DNA from: CBDDFQ01 sp965227035
GTDB lineage: Bacteria; Pseudomonadota; Gammaproteobacteria; Burkholderiales; Burkholderiaceae_C
NCBI GenBank assembly: GCA_965227035.1
Contig: OZ245724.1
Coordinates: 558,001-622,000, forward strand
Direction: 5' to 3'
Length of the DNA stretch: 64,000 nucleotides
Positions 47,512 through 56,876 of the stretch are shown here, piece after piece. The notes beneath the pieces are model-generated. The model searched no databases and was not told the DNA's origin. It saw only the letters and a list, made by a program, of their open reading frames with translations. Each line of letters begins with the position of its first letter. Within the stretch, counting starts at the first letter, position 1. The translations under genes were made by a program, and so were the position numbers.

Positions 47512-50500
47512 TCAGGACTTCTCGAAAGGCAGCGTCAGATCGCGAAGATCCTTGCGTGTCTCGACAAGCACCAGCGGGCCGTCATCCAGCACGACTGCAG
47601 GAGGACGTTCGCGCGGAACACGGATCGGCTTCGGTTCGGCAGCGATTGCAGCTTGAACCGCTGCAATCTTGTCGGCATCCGAGTTCACCCATTCGAGTCC
47701 AGCGCCGGTCGCGACTTGCGTCATTTCGGCCAGTGGCAAGGTGAAAGATTGAATGCGCGGCAGCTTGCCGGAAGCGTCAGCCGAGGGTGCAGACGCAACG
47801 GATGCAGCAACCGGCGCCGGTGCTGCAGGAGCCTGCACAGGCGCCGCAATCGGAGCCCTTGCGACGGGTGCATTGGCTTGCATCGCTTCGACTGAAGAAT
47901 CGACTCGAGCTGCAACAGGAGCGGGAGCCGATTCGACCGGGGTTTGCGTCGGCGAAGGCACGTGCGACAACGAAGAAGGCGCATGGCTATCTTGTGTGTA
48001 CTGACGTGCCTGCGGAGCGACCTGTTCCTGCGCGCCTTCTTCCCGTGGTGCCTGCGCGCCACCGAAATCGAGTGCGGGCTGTTGCTGCACGCCGCCGTTG
48101 TCTGCGGACGCTTCCTGGCCGTCGCGCGGAGCGCGTTCACGGCGATCGCGACCGTAACGGTCACGTGAGCGACGTTCGCGGCGTTCACCGTTCTCGCCGG
48201 TCTGACCCGGTTGTGCGTTCGGATCGAATGCAGCGTCCGACGCGACGTTGTCGCCTTGAGCTTGATCGACTCCAGCAGCGGGGCCGTCGAAGCGGTTGCC
48301 ATTCCTGTCGCCACGGTCGCCGCGATCATTGCGTTCGCCGCGTTCACCTTCGCCGCGTTCCTGACGCGGTGCGCGCTCTTCGCGAGCTACCGGTGCTTGT
48401 GCGATAGGGTTGCCGTTTTCGTCGAGGGCACGTTCGCCGCGATCCTGATTGCGATCTCCCCGATCGCCACCGCGACCACGTCCGCCGCGTTCACGACGCG
48501 GTCCGCGATCGCCGCGCTCGCCAACCTGCGGGTTGCCTTGCGACTGACCATCTTCGCGAACATCCTGCGTAGCTTGCACCCCTTCGTTCATGGATTGTTC
48601 GTTGCGCTGTTCTCCATCGCGACGCGTATCGCGTTGCTCACGCGGCTCGCGACCTTCGCGTTGTTCACGAGGCTGACGGGGCTCGCGCGGCTCGCGTGCT
48701 TCACGCGGTTCGCGTTGCTCTGCCGTGCGCGGCTCGCCACGTTGCTCGCCATCGCGACGCGGTTCACGCGCCTCGCCTGCGCGTTGCTCGCCACCGCGCT
48801 CACCGCTACGCTCGCCACCTCGTCCGCGTCCGCCACGACGGCTGTCGCTACGACCGCCTTCGCGTTGTTCGCCGCGACCATCTGCCTGAGCTTCTGCAGT
48901 TACCGCTTCGCCAGTGCGTTCGTTATTGCGAGGCGCGTTGCGGTCTGCGTTGCGATCGCTATTACGTTCACCACCTCTTTCGCCGCCTCGTCCACCGCGG
49001 CTTCGATCGTTGCGTCCACCTTCGCGGCGCTCGCCGTTCCGACCATCACGGCCTTCGCCGCGCTGATTGCGTCCACCGTCGCGGCGTTCGTCTTTTTTCT
49101 CGGGCTTGGCCTCGACCACCACAGGTGCTTCGGGCTTGCTCGAGAACAGGCTCTTGATCCAGCCGAAGAATCCTGTTTCCGCAGGCGCTGCCACCGGTGC
49201 GGGCGCTGCTACGACTGCTTTGACCGGCTCCGGTTTCGGAATTGCAATCGGTGCCGGAGCATCGGGCAACACGCCCTTGATGACCGGATCCTGCTTGTTG
49301 CTGCGTTCCTGCGAACGGCGGGTGACGGTTGTCGGGTCTTCGATTTCGTCGGCCATCTTGTAGCTGGCTTCGACATTGTCCAGACGCGGATCGTCGTGCT
49401 TGAGGCGCTCGAGACGGTAGTTCGGGGTTTCGAGCGTCTTGTTGGGAACCATCAGCACGTTGATTCGCTGCTTCAATTCGATCTTCGCGATTTCGGCGCG
49501 CTTTTCGTTGAGAAGGAACGATGCGACATCGACCGGCACTTGGCACATGACCGATGCGGTGCTGTCCTTCATGGACTCTTCCTGGATGATCCGCAAAATT
49601 TGCAGAGCCGAGCTTTCGGTATCGCGAATGTGGCCCGAGCCGCCGCAACGGGGGCAGGGGATCGACGCGCCTTCGGACAGCGCGGGCTTCAGACGCTGGC
49701 GGCTCATTTCCATGAGGCCGAACTTGCTGATCGAGCCGAACTGAACGCGTGCACGGTCTTGACGCAGCGCATCGCGCAGGCGGTTTTCGACTTCGCGACG
49801 GTTCTTCGACTCTTCCATGTCGATAAAGTCGATGACGATCAGGCCACCCAGATCGCGCAAACGCATCTGGCGTGCCACTTCGTCGGCGGCTTCGAGGTTG
49901 GTTCGGGTTGCGGTTTCTTCGATGTCGCCGCCCTTGATGGCGCGAGCCGAGTTCACGTCGACCGAGACCAGAGCTTCTGTGTGATCGATCACGATCGCGC
50001 CGCCGCTGGGCAGTTGCACCGTGCGTGCGTAGGCCGATTCGATCTGATGCTCGATCTGGAAGCGCGAGAACAGCGGTGCATCGTCGCGGTATCGTTTGAC
50101 GCGAGCTGCGTGCTCCGGCATGACATGCGACATGAACTGGTGAGCCTGTTCATAAATGTCGTCGGTGTCGATCAGGATGTCGCCGATGTCGTTGTGGAAG
50201 TAATCGCGGATGGCGCGGATCACGAGGCTCGATTCCTGATAAATCAGGAAAGCACCCTTTGCACCCTTGGCCGCGCCGTCGATGGCGGTCCAGAGCTTGA
50301 GCAGATAGTTCAAGTCCCATTGCAGCTCAGGAGCGCTGCGTCCGATGCCGGCGGTGCGAGCGATGATGCTCATGCCGTTGGGGTACTGAAGCTGGTCCAT
50401 TGCTTCTTTGAGCTCGGCGCGATCATCGCCTTCGATGCGGCGCGAAACGCCACCACCGCGGGGATTGTTCGGCATGAGAACGACGTAGCGTCCTGCCAGC

Positions 50501-50859
50501 GAGATGAATGTGGTGAGGGCGGCACCCTTGTTGCCGCGTTCTTCTTTTTCGACCTGGACAACGAGTTCCTGGCCTTCGCGAATCACATCGTTGATGCGGG
50601 CCTGGCCGACCGGCACGCCCTGCGCGAAATATTGACGGGAAATTTCCTTGAACGGCAGGAAGCCGTGGCGTTCTTCGCCGTAGTCGACAAAACAGGCTTC
50701 GAGCGATGGCTCGACGCGGGTCACGACCGCTTTGTAGATGTTGCCCTTGCGCTGTTCGCGCCCTTCGATTTCGATTTCGTAGTCGAGGAGTTTTTGTCCG
50801 TCGACGATGGCCAGGCGGCGCTCTTCAGCTTGCGTGGCGTTGATCAGCATCCGTTTCAT
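47512..50859 (-). CDS. rne: Ribonuclease E
   Basis: This 1115-residue protein starts MKRMLINATQAEERRLAIVD. The catalytic half (about 1-520) has the S1 domain (RKGNIYKAVVTRVEPSLEAC), the DNase I-like metal site with VDVNSARAIKGG and GLIVIDFIDME, and the zinc-link CPRCGG (Cys402, Cys405) used for tetramer formation. The C-terminal half is disordered, very Arg/Gly/Glu-rich from about 620 to 960 and Ala/Pro-rich near 1000. It serves as scaffold and RNA-binding region. RNase E starts most mRNA decay and processes rRNA and tRNA. The reverse strand of the repetitive part is open by chance. Confidence 0.97.
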   Translation of the reverse strand: MKRMLINATQAEERRLAIVDGQKLLDYEIEIEGREQRKGNIYKAVVTRVEPSLEACFVDYGEERHGFLPFKEISRQYFAQGVPVGQARINDVIREGQELVVQVEKEERGNKGAALTTFISLAGRYVVLMPNNPRGGGVSRRIEGDDRAELKEAMDQLQYPNGMSIIARTAGIGRSAPELQWDLNYLLKLWTAIDGAAKGAKGAFLIYQESSLVIRAIRDYFHNDIGDILIDTDDIYEQAHQFMSHVMPEHAARVKRYRDDAPLFSRFQIEHQIESAYARTVQLPSGGAIVIDHTEALVSVDVNSARAIKGGDIEETATRTNLEAADEVARQMRLRDLGGLIVIDFIDMEESKNRREVENRLRDALRQDRARVQFGSISKFGLMEMSRQRLKPALSEGASIPCPRCGGSGHIRDTESSALQILRIIQEESMKDSTASVMCQVPVDVASFLLNEKRAEIAKIELKQRINVLMVPNKTLETPNYRLERLKHDDPRLDNVEASYKMADEIEDPTTVTRRSQERSNKQDPVIKGVLPDAPAPIAIPKPEPVKAVVAAPAPVAAPAETGFFGWIKSLFSSKPEAPVVVEAKPEKKDERRDGGRNQRGEGRDGRNGERREGGRNDRSRGGRGGERGGERNSDRNADRNAPRNNERTGEAVTAEAQADGRGEQREGGRSDSRRGGRGRGGERSGERGGEQRAGEAREPRRDGEQRGEPRTAEQREPREAREPREPRQPREQREGREPREQRDTRRDGEQRNEQSMNEGVQATQDVREDGQSQGNPQVGERGDRGPRRERGGRGRGGDRGDRNQDRGERALDENGNPIAQAPVAREERAPRQERGEGERGERNDRGDRGDRNGNRFDGPAAGVDQAQGDNVASDAAFDPNAQPGQTGENGERRERRSRDRYGRDRRERAPRDGQEASADNGGVQQQPALDFGGAQAPREEGAQEQVAPQARQYTQDSHAPSSLSHVPSPTQTPVESAPAPVAARVDSSVEAMQANAPVARAPIAAPVQAPAAPAPVAASVASAPSADASGKLPRIQSFTLPLAEMTQVATGAGLEWVNSDADKIAAVQAAIAAEPKPIRVPRERPPAVVLDDGPLVLVETRKDLRDLTLPFEKS

Positions 50860-51382
50860 GATGCATTCCTTTTTTCAAAACAATCACATGCCCATTCCGG
50901 GCACACGACGCCTGAACTAACGCTGAGAAACGAATGGAATTGCCAGATAGCCCCGGATCGCCTGAATGGTCAGGTGATCAAACGGGGCAGGGGCACAAGG
51001 ATGGGCGAGAGTGGGCGGCTGACGCCCGGGTTGAGCGGTGCAGCGACTGCAACAGGTTTCGGCAGCCTGATGAAGGCGGCCGGGCTCTGGACAACGCTGC
51101 GCAACGGGGGCAAAAGCCACCGCAGGCAGATTTGAATCAGGGCCATCAACACAATGAAAATCTCGCTTAGATCCGCCTGCAACCGCGCTACGCGCCGTGG
51201 CAGGACTGGGTATTCCGTATCAGTGTTTCTACAAACGTCGGCTCGACTTGCAGGGTTTGCTTGGCCACCAGACGCCAAGGTCGTCTGGTCTGCGGCATCG
51301 CCCTCAAGTGGCATCGACCGGTACCTGCGAAAATGCTCGTGCTCTAAACTTATTCAAATCAAGCACTTACAAGACATCGCTG
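50860..51382. promoter_or_regulatory. rne-rluC divergent control region
   Basis: This 523-bp gap holds no convincing gene. It should contain the rne promoter and long 5' leader; in enterics this leader binds RNase E and gives autoregulation. A hairpin with CCTGA-ATGG-TCAGG at 50961-50974 is extended by GATC on both sides (50956-50979). Toward rluC, TTACAA near 51367 and ATTATA near 51398 could be a weak promoter. I see no conserved motif beyond these. Confidence 0.45.
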
Positions 51383-52435
51383 GTGAAAAACATTATAGGG
51401 TCTAACAAGCCGTTACGGCCATCGGTAGCGACATCCGATGTACGCCGAATGACGGTGGACGAAAACTCGGCCGGGCAACGCCTGGACAACTTTTTGATCC
51501 GCGAATTGAAGGGCGTGCCCAAGAGCTACGTCTATCGGATCATCCGCAGCGGAGAAGTGCGCGTGAATAAAGGGCGAGCCAGCGCCGAAACGCGAATCGA
51601 AATTGGCGACGAGGTGCGAATTCCGCCGATGCGGACGTCTGAGCGCGCCGAAGAAAAAGCGGCGAATCCGGCTCCGGCCAAGGAATTTCCGGCTTTGCTC
51701 GAGGACGATTTCCTGATCGCGGTGAATAAACCGGCTGGGGTTGCGGTTCATGGCGGAAGCGGAGTCAGCTTCGGGGTGATCGAACAATTGCGTCAGGCGC
51801 GACCACAGGCCAAGTTCCTGGAATTGGTTCATCGGCTGGATCGGGATACTTCAGGAATTTTGCTGGTGGCCAAGAAACGAAGCTCGCTGAATATTCTTCA
51901 GGGTCAGTTCAGGGAGCGCGAGACCGGCAAGACTTACCTTGCCGTCGTTTCGGGGGAGTGGCCGGATAAGAAGAAGGTCATCGACCTGTCGCTTCATAAA
52001 TACCTGCTGCCTGATGGCGAAAGGCGCGTCAAGGTCGTTCCGATGGACCATCCGGACGGCCAGCGTTCGATCACGCTGGTAAAAGTGCGCGAAATTTTCA
52101 AGAACCTCGATGGAAGAACGTATTCGCTGCTGGAAGTCACCATCAAGACCGGGCGCACTCATCAGATTCGAGTGCATCTGGCGTCACAGGGACACCCGAT
52201 CGTCGGCGACGACAAATACGGCGATTTCGAACTCAATAAGGAGTTACAGAAAATCGACTCGACGCCCTCGCTCAAACGCATGTTTCTTCATGCGTGGAGG
52301 TTACAGTTCCAGCACCCCGACACCCGCAAACGTGTCGAGTTGACCGCCGAACTGCCCGACGAACTTCAGAAATTTTTGCCCGCTGCTTCATCACATGTCC
52401 CAAGTCCAACCAACGCAGCCGGAACGCCGGTTTGA
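51383..52435 (+). CDS. rluC: 23S rRNA pseudouridine synthase RluC
   Basis: This protein of about 350 residues has an N-terminal S4 domain (GQRLDNFLIRELKGVPKSYV, YRIIRSGEVRVNKGRA). The RluA-type catalytic domain contains the nucleophile Asp in ELVHRLDRDTSGILLVAKK, and EVTIKTGRTHQIRVHLASQG. It modifies U955, U2504 and U2580 in E. coli numbering. The start is uncertain: GTG at 51383, or ATG at 51449 just before the conserved TVDENSAGQRLDNF. The 3' end overlaps the phosphatase gene by 41 nt. It is divergent from rne, as in E. coli. Confidence 0.93.
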   Translation: MKNIIGSNKPLRPSVATSDVRRMTVDENSAGQRLDNFLIRELKGVPKSYVYRIIRSGEVRVNKGRASAETRIEIGDEVRIPPMRTSERAEEKAANPAPAKEFPALLEDDFLIAVNKPAGVAVHGGSGVSFGVIEQLRQARPQAKFLELVHRLDRDTSGILLVAKKRSSLNILQGQFRERETGKTYLAVVSGEWPDKKKVIDLSLHKYLLPDGERRVKVVPMDHPDGQRSITLVKVREIFKNLDGRTYSLLEVTIKTGRTHQIRVHLASQGHPIVGDDKYGDFELNKELQKIDSTPSLKRMFLHAWRLQFQHPDTRKRVELTAELPDELQKFLPAASSHVPSPTNAAGTPV

Positions 52436-53075
52436 TCTCATTGCCTTCGACTGGGACGGCACACTTTTCGATTCGACCAAGATCATCGTTCGCTGCATTC
52501 AGGCGGCGGTGAAAGATGTCGGTGGCACCGTGCCGAGCGACAAGGCTGCCGGATATGTGATTGGCCTGGGTCTGATGCAGGCGCTGGCACATGCAGCACC
52601 CGACGTGCCGCCCGAAAAATACGCCGAGCTGGGTCAGCGATACAAATATCACTACGCGCTGCACCAGGAAGACATCAGTCTGTTCGACGGCATTCTCGAA
52701 TTGCTGCATGAGTTGAAAGGGCGCGGATTCAAGCTCGCCGTTGCGACCGGCAAATCGCGACGTGGTCTGGACGAGGCGCTGCAGGCGGTCGAGCTGCGCA
52801 ATCTGTTCGACAGCTCGCGTACCGCAGACGAGACCGCCGGCAAACCGCATCCGCGAATGGTTCTGGAGTTGATGCGCGAGTTGAAAACCACGTCAGCGAG
52901 GACGCTGGTCATCGGCGACACCACACACGATTTGCAAATGGCGATCAACGCCGGATGTTCCAGCGTGGCGGTGTCGTACGGTGCGCACGAGCCTGAAGCG
53001 TTTCACGCATTGCGCCCGATGACGATTGCGCATTCGGTGAGTCAGTTGGCAGACTGGCTGCGCGAGAACGGGTAG
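52395..53075 (+). CDS. HAD-family phosphatase (phosphoglycolate phosphatase-like)
   Basis: This 226-residue HAD hydrolase has motif I FDWDGTLFDS (nucleophile Asp), motif II VATGKSRRG, the Lys in AGKPHPRMV, and motif III VIGDTTHDLQMAINAG. It is often labelled Gph in Burkholderiales, but substrate specificity cannot be told from sequence. It starts inside the rluC end and is followed by Rieske and sppA genes, a conserved order. It is likely co-transcribed with rluC. Confidence 0.9.
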   Translation: MSQVQPTQPERRFDLIAFDWDGTLFDSTKIIVRCIQAAVKDVGGTVPSDKAAGYVIGLGLMQALAHAAPDVPPEKYAELGQRYKYHYALHQEDISLFDGILELLHELKGRGFKLAVATGKSRRGLDEALQAVELRNLFDSSRTADETAGKPHPRMVLELMRELKTTSARTLVIGDTTHDLQMAINAGCSSVAVSYGAHEPEAFHALRPMTIAHSVSQLADWLRENG

Positions 53076-53117
53076 AGCGGCGCAGCATCCCTCAGTGATA
53101 GGTGGAGAAAGACGGTC

Positions 53118-53480
53118 ATGGAAATCATCCCGCTTTGCAACTCTTCCGACCTTGAAGAAGGCGGATTGGCAGTGCCCTTCGACGTCGTTTTTTCAGGTCA
53201 AACCTGCCGCGCATTTGCCGTCAGATTCGACGGCCTTCCTCGCGCTTATTTAAATAGATGCACTCACGTTCCCATGGAGCTCGACTTCCAGCCGAATAAA
53301 GTGTTCGACGAGTCCGGCCAGTGGCTGATGTGCGCAACCCATGGCGCCGAATATTCGCCCGAGACTGGCGACTGCGCAGGCGGGCCATGTCGGGGAGGCT
53401 TGATTCGCATCGAAGTAAACGAACGTGACGGCGTGGTGCACTGGCATACTGCTTACAACCTACAACCTGTGGCCTTCTGA
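53118..53480 (+). CDS. Rieske [2Fe-2S] protein
   Basis: This 120-residue single-domain protein has both cluster motifs: NRCTHVPMELD (CxH) and LMCATHGAEYSPETGDCAGG (CxxH), so all four ligands are present. It has no signal or membrane helix, so it acts in the cytoplasm as an electron carrier or assembly factor. It resembles the small ferredoxin-like Rieske proteins next to sppA in related genomes. It starts 42 bp after the phosphatase and ends 2 bp before sppA. Confidence 0.92.
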   Translation: MEIIPLCNSSDLEEGGLAVPFDVVFSGQTCRAFAVRFDGLPRAYLNRCTHVPMELDFQPNKVFDESGQWLMCATHGAEYSPETGDCAGGPCRGGLIRIEVNERDGVVHWHTAYNLQPVAF

Positions 53481-53482
53481 AT

Positions 53483-54505
53483 ATGAGCGATCCCACTTTC
53501 AACGAATTTCCCGAGCCGACCCCTCCCCGTGGCGAACCGCAAGAAAGGCGTGCCGCCTTCGAAAACTCGGCAACGGCTGCACCCGGCTGGGAGCGCGCGA
53601 CGCTGGAGCGGCTGGCGTTCGCGTCGTTGAACGAGCAGAAAGCGAATCGCCGCTGGAAAATATTCTCTCGCCTGACCTGGCTGCTGGTCTTTATCGTGAT
53701 CATCTGGGCCGCGTTCTATCGTGCAGCTCCGTCGGGTGACAAGTCCACCGCGCACACGGCGGTCGTCGAGATCAAAGGCGAAATTGCTGCCGGTGCCGAC
53801 GCTAGCGCCGAGTTCGTCGTGGCCGCCATGAAAAGCGCCTTCGAAGACGAAGGTGCACAGGCAGTAGTTCTGCTGATCAACTCGCCCGGCGGTAGCCCGG
53901 TTCAGGCCGGCATCATCAACGACGAAATCTTCCGGATGAAGGCGAAATACAAGAAGCCGGTTTATGCGGTGGTCGAAGAATCTTGCGCATCGGCTGCGTA
54001 CTACATTGCGTCGGCTGCTGACAAAATTTATGTGGACAAAGCCAGCATCGTCGGAAGCATTGGCGTGTTGATGGACGGCTTCGGATTCACCGGTTTGATG
54101 GACAAGCTCGGCGTCGAGCGTCGCCTGATCATCGCTGGCGAAAACAAGGGCTTCATGGATCCGTTCAGCCCTCAGAACGAGAAGCAGCGCGAGTTCGCCC
54201 AGAACATGATCGAGCAGATTCACCAGCAGTTCATCGCGACCGTCAAAAAGGGTCGTGGAGCGCGCCTGAAGGAAACGCCTGAAATGTTCAGCGGATTGTT
54301 CTGGAACGGCCAGCAGGCGGTCGAATTGGGGCTTGCGGATCAGCTCGGCAATCTGGATTACGTGGCGCGCGAAGTGGTGAAAGCCGAAGACATCGTCGAT
54401 TACACCCGTCGCGACAACGTCGCAGAGCGCCTTGCCAAGAAGTTCGGCGCGGCTATCGGCGAAGGTACCGTGCGCGCGATGAAATCGCTGCCGGCCCTGC
54501 GCTAA
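53483..54505 (+). CDS. sppA: Signal peptide peptidase SppA (S49 family)
   Basis: This 340-residue protein has one membrane helix at 64-80 (LTWLLVFIVIIWAAFYR) and a single S49 domain. Catalytic Ser170 lies in EESCASAAYYIAS and the general-base Lys222 in AGENKGFMDPFSP. LLINSPGGSPVQAG shapes the substrate groove. Single-domain members such as Bacillus SppA form octamers that degrade signal peptides left in the membrane. It lies 2 bp after the Rieske gene. Confidence 0.94.
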   Translation: MSDPTFNEFPEPTPPRGEPQERRAAFENSATAAPGWERATLERLAFASLNEQKANRRWKIFSRLTWLLVFIVIIWAAFYRAAPSGDKSTAHTAVVEIKGEIAAGADASAEFVVAAMKSAFEDEGAQAVVLLINSPGGSPVQAGIINDEIFRMKAKYKKPVYAVVEESCASAAYYIASAADKIYVDKASIVGSIGVLMDGFGFTGLMDKLGVERRLIIAGENKGFMDPFSPQNEKQREFAQNMIEQIHQQFIATVKKGRGARLKETPEMFSGLFWNGQQAVELGLADQLGNLDYVAREVVKAEDIVDYTRRDNVAERLAKKFGAAIGEGTVRAMKSLPALR

Positions 54506-54519
54506 TTTTCGGGCAGAGC

Positions 54520-55311
54520 CTACCTGCCGATCGAAAAAACGGCGGGTAGCGCCAGGTCCAGTTCGCCTTTCATGTTTTTCGCAGCGTCGCGCCATGTTTT
54601 CACGATGGCGCTTCGGTTGACGCCATCTGCCAGCGTCAATCCGGTACTCACCGCCAGGCGCGTGTTGTGTTGAAGCGCTTGAATCGCTGCGTTCAATAGT
54701 GCCTCGTTGCGATACGGCGTTTCGATGAAAAGCTGCGTCTGACCCGACTTCAGGGCAATCGCTTCGAGTTCACGCAACTTCTTTCCGCGTTCGTTCGCCT
54801 CCTGAGGCAAGTAGCCATTGAACGCAAAGCTTTGCCCATTCAATCCGCTTGTAGCGAGTGCGAGCATCAGCGAGATCGGGCCGACCAGCGCAATCACGTC
54901 GATGCCGAGATCGTGAGCGGCTCGTACGACCGACGATCCAGGGTCGGCGATCGCGGGCATGCCCGCTTCGCTAATCAGCCCGATGTCATGTCCTTCCAGC
55001 GCAGCCGCCAGCAGCGGGCGAGCGTCGAACGTTCCCTGGTGATCGCCTTTTTTATGCACCTCACGCGGCAGCTCGACGATGGTTTGCTCCTGCAGCGACG
55101 CCTTCAACTGATTGATCTCCGCCACTCTTTTCAGGAATGCCCGAGTTGATTTGGCGTTCTCGCAAATCCAGTGATCGAGTTGGGATGCTGTCGCGATGGT
55201 TTCGTTGGGAAGCACGTTTTGAAGCGGAGCAATTTCCTTGCATCCGAAATCGAGCGGCGCAGGAACCAGATAGAGCCTGCCCTTTTTGTTGTTGGCAGCA
55301 GCGTCGCTCAT
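54520..55311 (-). CDS. RsmI-like SAM methyltransferase
   Basis: This 263-residue protein of the tetrapyrrole-methylase fold has LYLVPAPLDFGCKEIAPLQN, GHDIGLISEAGMPAIADPGS and IALVGPISLMLALATSGLNG. These match the rRNA (cytidine-2'-O-)-methyltransferase RsmI group. Burkholderiales usually carry a second, canonical rsmI elsewhere, and this paralogue next to maf is a conserved neighbour. Its RNA target is unproven. Its start overlaps the maf stop (55308-55311), so the two are coupled. Confidence 0.88.
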   Translation of the reverse strand: MSDAAANNKKGRLYLVPAPLDFGCKEIAPLQNVLPNETIATASQLDHWICENAKSTRAFLKRVAEINQLKASLQEQTIVELPREVHKKGDHQGTFDARPLLAAALEGHDIGLISEAGMPAIADPGSSVVRAAHDLGIDVIALVGPISLMLALATSGLNGQSFAFNGYLPQEANERGKKLRELEAIALKSGQTQLFIETPYRNEALLNAAIQALQHNTRLAVSTGLTLADGVNRSAIVKTWRDAAKNMKGELDLALPAVFSIGR

Positions 55312-55919
55312 TTGATATTTCCCACGAGGTCGATTCCCGCTTCGCGCAAACCGCCCGCCACGCGAATCATGGGCAGTCCGATCAACGCGGTGGGGTCGTC
55401 GGAGTGAACTGCAGAAAGAAGGGTGATGCCCAGGCCTTCGCTTTTCGCGCTGCCGGCGCAGTCGTAAGGCTGTTCTGCCAACAAATACGCCTCTATTTCT
55501 TCGTCACTCAAGTTGCGGAAATCGACGCGCACATCGGCGGTCGACTCGTACTGAAAACCGGTGCTTTTGCAGACGACGGCAACCGCGGTTCGAAAAACCA
55601 CCGTGTGTCCGCGCATTTTTCTCAGCTGAGCCACCGCATTTGCATGTGTGCCCGGCTTGCCCAGCGCTTCGCCATTCAGGTCCGCGACCTGATCCGACCC
55701 GATAACGACTGCATCGGGGAACTCGTCGGATACCGCGCGTGCCTTTTGCAGTGCGAGGCGAGTGGCCAGACTGGCAGGCGATTCGCCCGAAAGCGGGGTC
55801 TCGTCAACGCCAGGTGCTTGAACGTCGAAGGGGTACCGAAGGCGGCTCAAAAGCTCGCGTCGATATGCTGAAGTGGAGCCAAGGATCAGTCGGCGCGGGG
55901 TCTCTGCAGAGAATGTCAT
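55308..55919 (-). CDS. yceF: Maf-family nucleotide pyrophosphatase (YceF type)
   Basis: This 203-residue protein starts MTFSAETPRRLILGSTSAYR. Family motifs are LGSTSAYRRELLSRL, DETPLSGESP, VIGSDQVADLNGEALGKPG and CAGSAKSEGLGITLL. The YceF branch splits the non-standard nucleotide m7GTP. It is divergent from yceD across 25 bp, as in E. coli and other proteobacteria. Confidence 0.93.
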   Translation of the reverse strand: MTFSAETPRRLILGSTSAYRRELLSRLRYPFDVQAPGVDETPLSGESPASLATRLALQKARAVSDEFPDAVVIGSDQVADLNGEALGKPGTHANAVAQLRKMRGHTVVFRTAVAVVCKSTGFQYESTADVRVDFRNLSDEEIEAYLLAEQPYDCAGSAKSEGLGITLLSAVHSDDPTALIGLPMIRVAGGLREAGIDLVGNIK

Positions 55920-55944
55920 CGCCCGATTCTCTTACACTGCGGCC

Positions 55945-56496
55945 ATGAAAAAAGAGCTTGTACCGCACCACCTGAACCTGGATCACCTTGCGAAATCCAC
56001 GGCGGAAATGGACGGGTCTGCGTTTGTGGCCGATTTCCCGCGAATCCAGGCGGAAATCTCCGGTGACGGGTCGGATCTGGCGCTCGACTGGCGCATTACC
56101 GCCGAACTGGAACAAGATGCTGCGTCGCCGAAGAATTCGAAAACCTGGCTGAATCTTGGAGTGGACACCACCTTGCGAATGGTCTGTCAGCGATGCCTCA
56201 CCGATGTTCTGATTCCGATCCAGATCGACCGGGACTTCAGATTCGTAGAGTCCGAAGAACTTGCGTTGGCGCAAGACGACGAGTCGGAAGAGGACCTGCT
56301 GGTCAACTCCACCGATTTCGACCTTTCTGCCCTGATCGAGGATGAAGTGCTGATGGAAGCTCCGATTGTTCCGGTCCATGAGGTCTGCCCGGTAGAGGTG
56401 CAGCTTTCGGCTGGCGAGGAGTCGGTCGCGGATGATGGTAAAAAGCCCAATCCGTTTGCGGTTTTGGAAAAGCTCAAAACCAATAAAGCCAGTTAA
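55945..56496 (+). CDS. yceD: DUF177/YceD protein linked to 23S rRNA accumulation
   Basis: This 183-residue acidic protein starts MKKELVPHHLNLDHLAKSTA. It has the DUF177 core with MVCQRCLTDVLIPIQIDRDF and the acidic tail with DDESEEDLLVNSTDFDLSAL. YceD (Duf177) is required for normal 23S rRNA levels in plants and is conserved before rpmF in bacteria. The family often has CxxC followed by a second Cys pair; here only CQRC is clear. The ATG at 55945 is the family start. Confidence 0.92.
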   Translation: MKKELVPHHLNLDHLAKSTAEMDGSAFVADFPRIQAEISGDGSDLALDWRITAELEQDAASPKNSKTWLNLGVDTTLRMVCQRCLTDVLIPIQIDRDFRFVESEELALAQDDESEEDLLVNSTDFDLSALIEDEVLMEAPIVPVHEVCPVEVQLSAGEESVADDGKKPNPFAVLEKLKTNKAS

Positions 56497-56517
56497 ATCA
56501 ATCTCTTGCGCTATAAT
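56489..56517 (+). promoter_or_regulatory. Promoter for rpmF and following genes
   Basis: A perfect TATAAT is at 56512-56517, overlapping the end region of yceD by its upstream half. It lies 60 bp before the rpmF ATG. The -35 region (near 56489-56494) is weak. It gives rpmF its own transcription in addition to read-through from yceD. Confidence 0.6.
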
Positions 56518-56577
56518 CAGTGGCTTCGCGCAATAAAGCCTGCGCATTCCACCAACCCATTTACCTAGGAGCGGATC

Positions 56578-56760
56578 ATGGCCGTCCAGCAAAACAAAAA
56601 GTCCCCTTCCAAGCGCGGCATGCACCGTTCGCACAACGCTTTGGTCACCCCCGGCATCGCTGTCGAACCCACCACTGGTGAAGTTCATCTGCGCCACCAC
56701 ATCAGCCCCACCGGCTTTTATCGTGGTCGCCAGGTCATCAAGAACAAATCCGAAGCTTGA
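56578..56760 (+). CDS. rpmF: Ribosomal protein L32
   Basis: This 60-residue protein begins MAVQQNKKSPSKRGMHRSHN and ends VIKNKSEA, matching L32 of the large subunit over its whole length. It is the form without the zinc Cys pairs, as usual in betaproteobacteria. AGGAGC precedes the ATG by 7 nt. A terminator follows, so it can be expressed separately from plsX. Confidence 0.98.
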   Translation: MAVQQNKKSPSKRGMHRSHNALVTPGIAVEPTTGEVHLRHHISPTGFYRGRQVIKNKSEA

Positions 56761-56772
56761 TTTTTAAGCTCC

Positions 56773-56817
56773 AAAGGCCCGAAGCTACTTATTCCGTAGC
56801 CGCGGGCCTTTTGTTTT
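56773..56817 (+). terminator. Terminator after rpmF
   Basis: AAGGCCCG at 56774-56781 pairs with CGGGCCTT at 56803-56810. An inner GCTAC/GTAGC stem strengthens the hairpin. It is followed by TTGTTTT. Some read-through into plsX is likely, as in other proteobacteria. Confidence 0.9.
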
Positions 56818-56876
56818 AATGTCCGCCTAATGTCAGACGACGCTGGCTTTCATTTCAAAGACTGCGCGGGTCTCTC

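Noticed and set aside
48211..51135. A 974-codon open frame on the plus strand, opposite rne
   Set aside because: It mirrors the Arg/Gly-rich repetitive part and GC-rich codons of rne, has no family likeness or ribosome site, and rne on the other strand is certain. It is an antisense artefact of codon bias.
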